From Morchella semilibera (lineage: Eukaryota; Ascomycota; Pezizomycetes; Pezizales; Morchellaceae), in the NCBI GenBank assembly GCA_009192285.1, contig WBVU01000018.1:310001-374000 (forward strand): a stretch of 64,000 nt of DNA, read 5' to 3'. The notes beneath the pieces are model-generated. The model was not told the origin of the DNA. It searched no databases and saw only the letters and a program-made list of their open reading frames with translations. Of this stretch, positions 1-11,927 are shown one piece after another (the stretch's first letter is position 1; each line of letters starts with the position of its first letter). Made by a program: the position numbers and the translations under genes.

Positions 1-144
1 AAAATAAAAATAAAACAAACCCAAAGCAAATCGCTACAAATTTTGTAAAATAAAAAAATAAAGGAAAATCGGGTTCTGGGCGGGAGCTGGTTGGTGCTAG
101 GGAGAGCTCTCTTGAGGAGACAAGTTTCTCAGTGTTTGTGGCGA

Positions 145-2330
145 TTAAGGACTGTCAACCCCAAACTCCTCAAACCATCGGCTCTCCAAAACCGCCCGAA
201 TGTCCCACCTGTCCTCCACGTCCTTGGTCAAGCACCCATTTACGACCTCTAACACGTTCTTCCTCTCCTCTTTCCCGAGGCCAACTAGCCCTCTGCAACC
301 ATTCAATTCATCCACACTCCATTTTCCCTTCAAGATCATTTCCTGCACCTTGGGCTGGAAAGAATGAGTGAACGGCAAACTTCCAACAAAAAGTGCATAG
401 ACCACCACGCCAAATGCCCACATATCCACAGCTGTGGTATAGTGGGTTAGAGCGTTCTTATTGGATAGAATCTCTGGTGCCGCATACTCGAGTGATCCAA
501 CCATAGTAGACGAGATGACTGGCGCCATTGAGGCAGATGAAGACTTCCGTCTGGACCTGCGTCCAGGGCGCGGGTCGAGCGTGAACGCGTTTCCGCTGCT
601 ATCACTGTCATCGTCCTCTTCATCATGGTTTGATTTCATAAATTCAGCCATTCCAAAGTCGCAAAGCTGAAGATTCCCACCCTCATCTGGATCCACCGTC
701 ATATCAATGAGGCAATTCTCAAGCTTGACATCCCGATGAATTATGCGCATGTCTTCGTGGAGGTACCTCAATGCGAGGGCAAGCTGGAAAGCGTATTTCT
801 GTGCTAACTTGGCTGAGAGCCCGTTACGGTTCAGTTTAATGAGATCATGTAAGGTTCCGCCTTCGTTCAATCGCATAAACGCAAAGGTTGCGAATGGGGT
901 ATCATAAACTGCAATCAATGGCAAGATGTTGGGGTGAGAAAGGCACCTCCAAAGTGAGACTTCTTGGTCAAACTCAGCCTGAATCTGGTCATTTTCACAA
1001 TCAACATCACGGGCCTTCTTACGCACGATTTTAACCGCGCGTGTAACCTCAATTCCGTTCTCAATAGTGATAGCCTCCTTGACTACGCTAAAGCCACCAT
1101 ATCCGATCTGTTTACCCAGAACGTAGGAGCCAACTTCTTGGCCTTCCGAGTCAGGCTCGATGGGTTGGGCGCTAGGCGTATTGAAGTTGTTCAAGAACTG
1201 GTGAAGTTGTTAGCAAATGTGATGTGATGAGTGCAAGAAAGAACTCATTAACTAAATTTGAATGAACCCACCATATTCGCAGGGCTTAACTGACTGGACC
1301 CGTCGCCAAATCTAGGGCTTGCAGAGCGGATACTATTCCGCCGTGATCGTGAACGGGTCCTCCCGTCCAATGATGAATATGACTTGTTTCTGGTAGAAGA
1401 ACTGAATCTCCTTGGCGAGGACCAGCAAGTGTTATCTTGTTCGTTCTCGTTTAGTGGGGAGCTAGCAATTGATGATGGGAAAAAGAGGCCAAATGGATCT
1501 GCTGTAGGGGGTGGTGTCCGTAAGTCTTCCGACATAGGAGACATGGTAGAGTCAGAGGTCAATGAAGACATCTGATCTCCTCCTGGACTACATGAATCTC
1601 GCTGCCTGCGACGAATTGATCCGCTTCCGTCTCCATATCCAAACTGACCACCTTGTCTTAGCGAGCCTCCTTGACTGGGCTGCGAGTCCTGCTCAGACCA
1701 GGTGTAAGCTCGAGCTGGTGCACGTTGCTGCTGCTGGATATAGGGCTTCGTTGAGACCTCTACCTTAAGTGCTCTTGGTGCCTGGCCCTGTAATGGAATC
1801 TGTTTTCCAGTATCTGTTTTGACCTGGGGGTCGAAGGAGATGGATGACTTTCTTTGGCGATTCGCCTCCCTAAATCCGCTGGAGGGCTTGTAGTTGGATG
1901 TGGGGCTTTCGTTCATGCTCTGGCGATTTGCCTGCTCCATGAATCCACCAGAAGACTTGTAGATACTGGAAAGGTTACTCTGACGGTTCGCTTGCTCCAT
2001 AAATCCGCCAGTGGAGGGTTTATAACTGCCCGAGGGGCTGTTACTCATACTTTGACGATTTGCCTGCTCCATAAATCCACCAGAAGGCTTGTAGCTGCCA
2101 CCCCCATTCAAATCCATGTCGAGTGAATCATGATGATGATCAAGCTCTAGCCTAGGAATAGGAATAGCGTGTGGTTGCATCGGAATGGGAGCAGTATGGC
2201 CGTGGCTGTGACTCCCCGAAGAAGAACCATTGTGCGAAGAGAAAGCCGAATCGTTAAGGTGGCCGGTTCGAGGGATAGAATCAATCTTCAACCTAGCAAA
2301 CTTTGTGTGAACATTCAACCCACGGTCCAT
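145..2330 (-). CDS. Ser/Thr protein kinase with repetitive Ser-rich N-terminus
   Basis: Two exons on the minus strand, 2330-1272 and 1197-145, joined in phase 0 across a 74-nt intron (donor GTGGGT, branch GCTAAC, acceptor CACCAG), give about 703 residues. The second exon has no ATG of its own. It holds a complete kinase domain: glycine loop IGYGGFSVVKEA, ATP-binding lysine in RAVKIVRK, catalytic loop HRDVKLEN, metal-binding DFG in LCDFGMAE, then GSLEYAAPE. An acidic/basic insert of about 45 residues lies between DFG and APE. The first exon is low-complexity, rich in Ser, Gly and Asn, with four copies of a GGFMEQANRQS-like motif. I start at the first in-frame ATG (2330); the frame stays open upstream without another ATG, so an upstream coding exon is possible. 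The motifs predict an active cytosolic kinase. Subfamily and substrate are unknown; it is CAMK-like at best. Confidence 0.85.
1850..2100 (-). repeat. Four degenerate coding repeats in kinase N-terminus
   Basis: A unit encoding roughly YKPSGGFMEQANRQS occurs four times in tandem with spacers of 8-12 residues. The most promoter-distal copy is degraded (SSGFREANRQRKS). The repeats are disordered-looking and could be a multivalent docking segment, but no known motif is recognised. Confidence 0.8.
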
Positions 2331-3086
2331 CGCATGTGCAGAAGGACTCTGCACTGGTACCTGCTGAAGTCCGTTGCCTGTGTAAGGGTTTGTTGGAAAT
2401 GTTGGGGAAGAAAGAGAGTTTGTGTTTGTGTCTTCTCGGTAAATTTTTTCTTCCGTGAGTGGATGGGTGTGTGTGTGAGAGTGGGTGTGTGCGTGTGTGT
2501 GTGTCGAGGTAAGAGATTTTGCGGAGAACTTGGGCGGAGTATAAATAATAAGGAATGTGGGATTATGGCTTGCTGCTTGTTGCTTGGTGTGGTTTGACGT
2601 GCAGGTAGGGCAGCAGGGATTTAACCGCAGGCAGCACGATGATGGTATGGGTTGCGTGGTGTAAATTTGAAAATGTGGACTGTGGGCTCTGGTTGCGTCT
2701 AGACTAGTGAAACTGAAATTGGCGATGATTGATAGATCGACAATGGCTGTCGATAATGGGCTGGGGAGAGGGATAAATTCTACGATTTATGGGGTCGCTA
2801 AAAAAGATCACGGACTCGAGGGAGGGGGGGGCGAGCGGCCGTTATATGTATCGTGAACGACACAGCCCGGGAATTCTTATGTAGATTTATGTAGAACTGA
2901 CACCGACTGAGGCAAACTAGAACTAGATAACGGTCTGGGGTAGAGGGAGGGGGGGGTGGGGATGGGAAAAATCGGGAGAGGGTACGATAAGTGTGGGAAA
3001 GACAGGCTATGTAGTGAATCTTTTATGTAACGGTAGCGTTGAAAAAAAGATGGTCCACTATGAATTTTGAGTGGCAGTGGGTGTAA

Positions 3087-3129
3087 TGGTGGTGGTGGTG
3101 GTGGTGGTGCTGCTGCTGCTGCTGCTGCT
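3087..3129. repeat. Compound trinucleotide microsatellite (GGT)n(GCT)n
   Basis: About seven GGT units are followed directly by about seven GCT units. It lies upstream of the kinase gene in non-coding DNA. Confidence 0.9.
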
Positions 3130-3650
3130 TAGCTAGTTACTGCGGTGCGGTGGGTAGCGATGATAATGGTACATATGGGAGTGGTGGCCTCAGACAGGAA
3201 GAGTCGACTGGGGAATCGGAACAAAAATGATGGACGCGCACACACAAAGGAAGGAGAGATACTTGGCGTCTGCAGACAGTCAATCAGAAATCGAAACAGA
3301 TGATCCGATGGTCGATGGAGTGACCGCAGTTACATACATACAAGATGAAGTGACAGAACAAGAAAAGAAAATTAAAATCCATAGAAAGAAAGATGAGCTG
3401 AGCAGAGACAGAGTGATTCGAGCCTTCTCCTCCGGTTTCCCCCTACGTACGCCTGCTCTAATGAATTTCAAGGTCCCCTTCCGGATGTAGGATGGAATGA
3501 GTTAAAGAGAAGGAGGAAAAAGAAAAAAAAATAATAAGACTTCCAAGATCCCGCATGAATTCAGTCCGGGAGATCGAAGGAAGATACAGGCTTGGCTTAC
3601 GGTGGGTGTCTCTCTCACCTGAAGTGAGAAAACCTTAGGTGCTCTATGCT

Positions 3651-3690
3651 CTACTTTAGACACCCCTACTCTACTTTAGACACCCCTACT
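3651..3690. repeat. 20-bp tandem duplication
   Basis: Two exact head-to-tail copies of the 20-mer CTACTTTAGACACCCCTACT. Confidence 0.9.
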
Positions 3691-6600
3691 AGAAGTTACA
3701 GTACTGGTGCTCAATACCAAGCCCCACACCCAAGTCAACCCCACGATTGATGAAAAATTTAAAGCTGCACGTGCGTCACGGAAAACGAAATAATGGCGGT
3801 ACGCCAATCCTGGTTGGCTGGCCGTTCGCGGGGCAGAGCGTCTGTGTGCATATTGTGTGTGCGGATTCGGAAATCTACTGCGGAGCAAATAATTTAAAGA
3901 GGTGTGGTTCCAAGGAGAAACTTGGAAGAACCTCACATCCAGAAATGTAAAGCTTTAATAAAAAGCAAAAGAAAAAAAGAAAAAAAGAAAAAAAAAAAAG
4001 GGAAACACGAAAAGGAAAACGAAAAAACAAAAAGGGAAATCATTGCTCCGGCGAAACAGAACGCCATCCCCGGGGTGGGAGTGTGGGGGTCCATGAAAAC
4101 CAACGAGGATGGAGAAGGATGTGCAGCGAAGGTCAGGATATCTCGCGTAGAGCCTAGATCGACTGATTCGTTTCCGTTTCAACGTAAAAGGTCTAAGGAC
4201 CCTATAAGCTTGATACGGAAACGATTGGCAAGGGTCCAAGGCCTTTCCCCTTCATGTTTCCCCATTTCGCGGAGTCGCGGCTGATCTGATAATAATCACA
4301 ATAGACTACATATGCAGCTAGCTCGGTAATTGAGTTGAAACTAAGATATAAAATTGTTAGGAACGGGAACGTCATCTTCAAAGGGTGATAGCCCGACATG
4401 CGATTTGATGGAGTTTATTCCAAAGCTCACCACTACTCCTTAACCACGAAGCGGCCCGTCCGGTACTCGGAATGCTAACCGTTGATTTTGAGTACTCTGA
4501 CGGGGTGGCTTGATGGTAGGGTGAAGGCCTAGGGGCCAGGCTCTTTTTTTTTTTTTTTTTATTATATTTATTTTTACTGATCTGAGTACCAGGGGTGTGT
4601 AAGTACCTACCAGGTACATAGTACTTCTACTCTACCTACCGATATTTTTGTCTGAGTTGAGTATATCTACTTTACTTTTTTATGTACTCCACTTTACGCT
4701 CCTCTGTCATGCGGTGCGGGAATACCTTTCGTGCAGTTTTAAAGTCGACGATCTTCAAAGACCTCACTTAGGTTGACTAGAGTACAGTACGTAAAACACT
4801 CAACGAATCTTGACTTCTTCTTTTTTCTCCTCCCCGTAGGAATGACGAACAATGATTGACAAGGCAAAGATTGCGGAATCATGTCCCCATGCTAAGCCGC
4901 CGCCGCCGCCGTTGGGAGAGACAATTGCAAGAAGACAAACAAGCGACACAACAGTGACCACGTTAGCGCTCTATGGCGACTTCTCTAAGTCTTACTGCTA
5001 TGCCTCTCCTTGTTTCTTTTTGCAATGGACTTTGCCTTTTCTTTCCCCTCACTTTAGGACCTCGCTTCGTCCCTGCATTCCTGCTATCGAGTGGCGAATA
5101 GATAGCCAGAAATACAGACATTCCTATTCCAAATGGGCCATTAGATGACGAGAGGGTGCAGGCAGAGAAAGGCGCGCCAGCGATGATATGTCCACGGGTG
5201 TCTCTAAAAATATGGGTAGCGATTCAATTATGACGGGAGTGTTCGATTGCTTTTACTGGCAGACGAGTCAGATTATTGTTGTCCACGGGCCGAATTCAAA
5301 CTTTTTTGGGGAGCTGGAAATTATTTCGTTCGTTCGGTTGTTTACCGGCGAGGTCCGTCCGGGGTAAGGTTGTAAAGATGTCTTGCAACTCCCACAAACC
5401 CTTTTTGCCGAGTGGTCAATTCTTCCATTGGGTTGGTTGCTGATTCTGATTCTCACCTGGTTTTGGGGGGATTTTGACTATACATACATGTACATAGAGT
5501 ACATACATGTACATCCATACATATAGAGTACATGTATCGCTTTACCTGCATTCCAGGGCATGATCTAGGCTAGAGTAGAGTAATTAACAGTTTCTCTAAA
5601 GCACATGTGCTCTACCTACATACCGCTCTACTCCATACTTTCTACGTTGTAACGATGCTTTGGTGCGTTCCTGGGCTAGCTGCTACTTTATGCACTGCAT
5701 TGACATGGGGCTCCTACTGCATCTCTCACCCTCAGCTCTCTCCCACCATACAACTGCTTGCTCGCCCTGACCACCCCTAAATAAGGCGAACTATTTGGGT
5801 AAGGGGTGACCTTTTTTCTTTTCTTAGAACTCGTTCAATTCGGGGCTTTCTGCTTTATCTGCCTCACTTTCAACCTCACCTCTGTTTCGTCTACTCTATC
5901 TCTCTGTCCCAGCGACTCCTGCTTCAGTGAACAGTGAGGACCTCTGTATTCCCACTGGGCCGATTATCATACCCTCGTTCGTCCTCACATACGCGCAAAT
6001 CCCCCCCCCTCCTTCTCCCGAAACCCTCTTCCACCCCCCCCCCCCTCTAACCCTGCCTCGACATCATTGAGCGAGGAATACACAACCTTACCTTACCTTA
6101 CCTTACCCTACTACCACTACAACGCCTCCCTTCGCGCCTCACACACGCAACCACTCGCATCCATCCATTCATCTACTGTATCTATCCAGCCAGCCAGCCA
6201 GCCAGCCCAGGCAGGCAGGAAAAGGATACACACGCATTCGTTTCTTGACTCGGCTTCGCTTCTTACCCTGGATTTTCTTTTAACCCTCCCCCCCCTCAAT
6301 AAAAAAAAAAAAACAGAAAGAAGAAAAAAGAAAAAAAAATACCTATCCCCCCCCTTCCCCCTAGGATCTCTTCCAAATAATTCAAGTAGTATAAGCCAAC
6401 TAGCCAGACAGATAGACGACCTCGTCACGCGTGCACCACGAACGTTGTCCTTGCTCTTGCTGCCTGCCGAACAGCACATGAGATTCTTCCGATCTTTTCA
6501 CATTCCCATTCGCACTGTGTTCTGGTACCTGTAGCTATTGGGCCCGTTTTTGATTCCATATTCAACATTCTGTTCTATTATTTACTCTTATTTTTTTGAT

Positions 6601-6815
6601 TCGAGGGTCGTGCATAACTTGCTTTACATACATTACATACATTCGGACTTTACTTCTTTCTTGCACTCGGTCATATCTATATTATATTCACAGCCATTTC
6701 CCCCCCACTTGTTGTGAGCTATGACCCGGCCTCAGATTGTACGAGCTGGTAAGTCCGTCATCTCTCAAATTGACCCTCTTCTTTCCCACTCCCTCATATA
6801 TTCTCTATCTTTGTC

Positions 6816-8389
6816 ATGAGTATTCGAAGAGCGAGCAGAGCTCCTCCTCCCGCTACCATGGCCGCACGCCGACCGCCCCATCCTACCCACCTCACTTCCT
6901 CTTCGCCTTACAAGCGACCTCGACAGCATTCACCACCCGCTGTTTCTCGAGGGAGGGCAGTAGTTTCCTTTGTAAACGCCGCTAAACGATTCTTATCACC
7001 CACAGACACGCTTGATCTACAACCTCGCGAAAGGGCTTCAGCCGCAGACCACACCAATGGCCCGGATGAACAAAGGGATGCACAGGGATTCGCACCCCAC
7101 CAAAGCAACACATTGAGGGCTGCGGAGGAGGATGAGAAAGCTGGTACTTTACAGGAAGAGGATGAGGTGGACAGGGACCTGGCGGGATCGGAGAGCCTCA
7201 CAGGGGATGAGGGCGGGTATGATGACGACGATGATATGGGGGATCGAATGAGCAGCAGTCCCAGTATCGCCGATGGTGTGTATCTTCTGCGCAAGGCTGT
7301 AACAATGGTGGTGTCCTGGAATTGGGTGGGTGGTCGGCTAATGGATTGGGTTGGTTGGAATAGACGATATCGATCTTGATATGGTATATGCTCTGCACAC
7401 ATTCCAAGCGGTTGTGGAGGGTCAAGCAAATGCTACCAAGGGAGAGCACATGCAGCTTCTCGACGACAGCAATTCATATTGGTGGTTGGTCAAGATTCTT
7501 CGGGACGGTTCAATAGGTATGTTTCAATTGCCGTTGCTCTATGCGTGACCATTGACGCCATAGTGGTGTTCAGCTGATGGGTTTTTCTATTTTAGGATAT
7601 CTACCTGCGGAGCATATCGAGACACCAACAGAGCGATTAGCAAGATTGAACAAACATCGTAATATCGACCTTGCCTCAAATATGCTCAGCGATAATACGA
7701 GCGAGAAATCGAAAAACCCGCTCAAGAAAGCTATGCGCCGACGCAATGCGAAAACAGTAGCTTTTGCGCCACCAACATTCGTCGAAGCCTCGGAATACGA
7801 GTATACCACTGATGAAGAGGGAGAGGGTTACGATTCAAATGAGGAGGAAGTAGCAGCCCAGGATAATGATGGAGAGACCGCTGAATCCGGGGCGCGCAAC
7901 GTGAAACCTGCTGCCTCGCTGGACGATAAGGCAAAGGATTCAAAGAGCACTGTTGAAGAGAGTAAATTGCGGGTCAACCCAACAGCATCGTCACTAAGAC
8001 ACCCGGATTCAGCTGTTTTCAGCGATGACAAGGTGGAGACAAAAAAGATCACTCTCACACCCAACTTGTTGAGAGATGATGGAGATTTAACAACAACATC
8101 AATCAAGGGGCGGGGTTCTCTGGATAAGCAAAGGGGCGATGGGATTCTATCACCAGAACCAAGGGGAAAGGATGGAAAGAAGGGAAAGAAGGGTGTGCTT
8201 GGTGGTTTGTTCAAAAGACGCCATAGAAAAGGAAAGAATGACCCAGACGATTTGGAGGATTGGCTTCAGACTGGGAACGACAAGCAATCTATCAGCTCTA
8301 GGGAATCTGAGGATAGCCAGGTTGATGTGCGGAAGGGGAAACCATCAGAATCACAGGCTCAAACGCAGACACAAGCTCAAACACAAGCT

Positions 8390-8468
<79 letters not shown>

Positions 8469-9462
8469 TGCAGCAACAGCAGCAACAACAAAGGGAGCGA
8501 GAGCGGGAGGTTCGGGAGCAACGAGAAGAGCAGCAACCACAGCAGAAGCCTGCTGTATCTGGTCCTACTTCAACTATCCGAAAAGTGGAATCAGATACCG
8601 AAGCTAAGGAGGAAGTTGCAGTTCATGGGCCAACTGCGCAGCAGAAACAGTCGCTTGAAGTGCAACGTTCGGGTTCCGGCTCGAAACCCACAGCTGTATA
8701 CTCACCGGACCAACGATCACTGTCACAATCGTCGTACAGCAGCGAGACGGAAAGAGGACCCCCACAACCAAAGATCACAACCGCCCCGATACAGACACAA
8801 AACCTAGAGCCTTTACTTCAATCGCCCCAGACTCGCAGCCCTCAAGCCGAGGGTGCCACAAAGCCGGCATACCAGAGAAATGCTTACAAACCTTTCCGTG
8901 CCGATGGCAACCAATCACCCGAGCAATCCTCGCCCGTTGAACGCCTATCAGATTCACCAGAACACATCTCTTACCACGACGCCTCCGATCGCCATGATCT
9001 CACAGATGCCTCAAGTGGCGATGACACATCCTCGTCACCTATCGAATCTCCACCTGAAATTATTGAGAGGCTCAGCGAGGCTGACTCCCCTTCACCAGTC
9101 ATTGCGCACGAAGACGGCGCGATCACGCGGACGTGGAGCGATTGGTCGCTGCGGACATATTTTGAGGATGATAACGATGTCCGAGACATGTTGATTGTTG
9201 TCCAACAAGATAAGAGTGGTGCCGGAGTTGTAAGAAAAGATCATCCCGACATTGGCCCCATCTTTGAGGAGTCTAGTACCAAACTGGCCGACATCACTAA
9301 GGTACGTTTATATTCCCCTACTTCCCCCTCATCTCTCCCTTCCCCGGAAACACTTTTAAGGTTTTGCTATTGGGAGTCGGATGCTAATTCTTTTGGTTCT
9401 GGCTATAGAGGCTGGACGGTATGCTAGGTGATTGGCTACAAAGGAAAGGCCGTACACGATAG
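6816..9462 (+). CDS. Tea4/Bud14-type SH3 polarity protein
   Basis: Exons 6816-7275, 7364-7516, 7596-9301 and 9409-9462 give about 790 residues. The SH3 domain (about 161-215) reads ALHTFQAVVEGQANATKG...DDSNSYWWLVK...IGYLPAEHIE and is followed by the conserved TPTERLARLNKHRN. A KTVAF motif (about 257-261) fits the RVxF docking consensus for type-1 protein phosphatase. Known family members (fission yeast Tea4, budding yeast Bud14, Aspergillus TeaC) recruit PP1 and formins to growing cell ends; that role is inferred here. The middle is disordered with an acidic stretch and a polyglutamine tract; the C-terminus (WSDWSLRTYFEDDNDVRDML...) looks conserved. Introns 2 and 4 have CTAAT branch sites. 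The start is uncertain: ATG 6721 followed by a GTAAGT donor at 6749 could provide a short first exon instead of ATG 6816. Confidence 0.88.
8390..8490 (+). repeat. CAG/CAA microsatellite encoding polyglutamine
   Basis: CAG units grading into CAA/CAG mixtures encode about 30 consecutive Gln inside the Tea4/Bud14-type protein, preceded by alternating Gln-Thr-Gln-Ala. The interruption by CAA suggests selection for Gln rather than a pure slippage tract. Confidence 0.9.
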
Positions 9463-11927
9463 GCGTGCTTATGAACCTCGCTAGAGCTGGGGGAGAGTCC
9501 TTTCGAAAAAGGGTGTTTTGGCCTTTGCGAGCATTTTAACGACTTTATTTTTACCTTTCTTATTATTTACTTTCACTTTCCTCTGATTACCGGTTGTAAT
9601 TGAGCTGGAGTTTTCTTTTTCTTTTTTTCGTTTGTAGGAGCAATCTATCAGGAGACGATGGGAGGGACTTTCAATAGTTAGATACCAACCGAGGGTGTCT
9701 AGAAATACATCTAGATCTAGGATCGAGAACAGTGCGGATCAATACCGCCAAGAACCATTTTCTATGTTTATCCTTCTTGTGTCTTATTTTTTCTGTGTCT
9801 TTGGTTTTCCCTGGAGGGGCCCGAAACCGCTCTTGAGGAGGGTGATAAGTCTACTTGAGAGCAGGACCTCCAGTTTTCTGTTATATATATTTCACCTTGT
9901 TCTTTTCCCTAGGGAAATGAAAGGTTTCCTTTGTAAGGATTTTATTTCATTTTGCTTTCAACCACAGATACCTACGTCTTTTAGTTTATTCTACATTCCT
10001 TTGGGGGGTTCTTGCTAAGCTTCTTGTTTTACTTTTCCTTGGTAGAGAGGTCTTTAACATTTATATGACTTAACAAGGATATATAACACTTCTAGCCAAG
10101 TTTATTTGGTTATGAGTAAGTGAAAATTTGTGAGGCTTTGACGTGTTATTTTTTCAGGCTCAGGAGTGGCTAGACCTCTGAAGTGTTTCATTGTAGTGGG
10201 AGACATGACAAAGGCACAGGGGGTATTGCTAATGATAGGTTTACTGTTTTCTATTATTCACAGAAAAGCATAGCAAAGCTGGACAATGACGTGTAGTCTC
10301 AGCGTTGTCTCTCAGGGTTTGGCTGGCTATGTAGTCACATGTATGCATGTTGCCCTGCGGGTGATGAAGACGTTAGATCGTACATTGTAGACTCATTAGA
10401 TTCCGGGTATGACCGGGATGCAGGGACCCATATGATCGCCGGGTTATTCCCCGGATTTGAACTCCCTGCTGGGTTTGGAGGGCTAGCTTCAGTCAGCACG
10501 TTATGACTCTCCGCCAATTAGCGGGCGTTAACTACATACATATAGGCACAGGGTCTTACCTTTAAGGTCTGCCAGCAGAAATTTTCCACGTCAGGGTTTT
10601 TCGGGAAGACCCCGAGCTTGGGGAGAGGTGTTTGGGTTTTGGTCTCAATTCGGTTAAATATCCTAGGTACAGGTTTTGGAGTCTCGGCCAGTGAGGGTTG
10701 TTCCGCTGTCGTTCTAGGTAAATCACATCAAGGTTATAATTATGTTCCTGAGTAAGCCTGTCCGCGAACTAGAACTGACTTTGAAATACTCCGGGAAAAC
10801 TCGAGTGTTTAGGGGGGGGGGGGTGTGGTTAAGAAACGCCTATTTGATTCAAATCAACACTTATAGTGCCTGTTTCACTGTTTCTATGAGGTCACCCTAT
10901 CAGAAACAACGCATCGTTCGATCTTCGATCATTCTTGTCCGAGTTGATGGGGAGCGAGCACTAATGCTGCAGGAGTGCATGCGATTGATTGTAAACCTCT
11001 GGGAAATTGCGATGCCCAATCGCATCATTGCCTGCGACACGGGTTCCCTTTTTCCCGTTTTGCAAAATAGGCTGTTTGGAATATGCTCCCCTATAAGCAT
11101 CGCGCTCTTAGATCTGTCGATCAATTCCCGAGAGACAATGCCATGCCAATGATCGGTCAAGAGATCTGTTTGATAATTTGAGATGTATGCCAAGGTCTGG
11201 GAAGCCGGGAATTCAGATGGAGGGTTTGATATTTAAAAGTTGGAGACTTGTGGGTGTTTGGGGACCTCGTAGCCTGTTTGTTATTTAGGCAATATATCAT
11301 TGTGATCGACAAGTCGATACTGTAAGCACACGCACATCTGCCGCAATATACAAACTTACATATGATCAACATTGCCCCGAGAATTGTGCGTTGAGGGCCG
11401 GGTGAATTGCACGTGCGTTGTGTGGTAAGGTTGAGCTTTTAATTCTGGTTACCGGCTTTTTGCATGTAGTAGAGTGCAAGTCTATTAATACAAGTCATAA
11501 ACACCCAATACGGTCTGCCTGAAGTCTCTATCATGTACCTCTACATTCTAGCAGTGATAATACGACCCTCCCAACGCGCAACGGTTATACTGGATCGACC
11601 CTCCTCCCACAAGCCCCGGAAATCCGAGAAGAATTGACGTTTTTTGGTGGATTTGATTCATGGGTGGTCTCTATGAGCTAGAACCAGAATTTAGGATATC
11701 GTGTGATTTATTTTCGAAGTCTCGATAACTTTATAGTTTTAGTGGACACTTAATTAATAGGATCATGGGATATCACCTGTTACTTCTGAATCACATGACG
11801 ATGTCGCGAAATACAATAACCTTATCCCGAGAACCCTAAACCTAGGCGAACAAGGCAACCCCTCCATTGAGCTGCCCCACACTTTTCTCAGGCCACCATC
11901 ACAACGCAACCATAAAGGTCCATAACA
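9463..11927. other. Intergenic region without recognised gene
   Basis: The first part is T-rich and likely holds the 3' untranslated region of the Tea4 gene. An open frame at 10742-11152 and a minus-strand 60-codon frame at 10335-10517 show no family motif or splice context and are not called. A run of nine or ten G lies near 10815. The last 100 bases precede the N-myristoyltransferase start. Confidence 0.5.

Larger units (their letters stand above)
2355..6720. other. Intergenic region between divergent kinase and Tea4 genes
   Basis: About 4.4 kb with no convincing gene. It contains GT-rich DNA near 2460-2505, a compound GGT/GCT microsatellite near 3087-3129, a 20-bp tandem pair at 3651-3690, a T-run near 4543-4560, and a cluster of ACATGTAC-type words at 5480-5540. 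Pyrimidine-rich DNA with CTTAC repeats (6080-6115) just ahead of the Tea4 gene may be its promoter or leader. The open frames seen here are short, low-complexity and lack family motifs. Confidence 0.6.

Noticed and set aside
6080-6115. CTTAC repeats considered as an interstitial telomere
   Set aside because: Unit is TTACC, not TTAGGG or CCCTAA, and only about five copies.
10400-10500. Possible tRNA on the minus strand (GGAGTTCAAATCC)
   Set aside because: The T-loop wording is present but the flanking stem bases do not pair and no acceptor or anticodon stem can be built.
10742-11152. 136-codon frame
   Set aside because: No recognisable motif, atypical composition and no splice or leader signals; likely chance.
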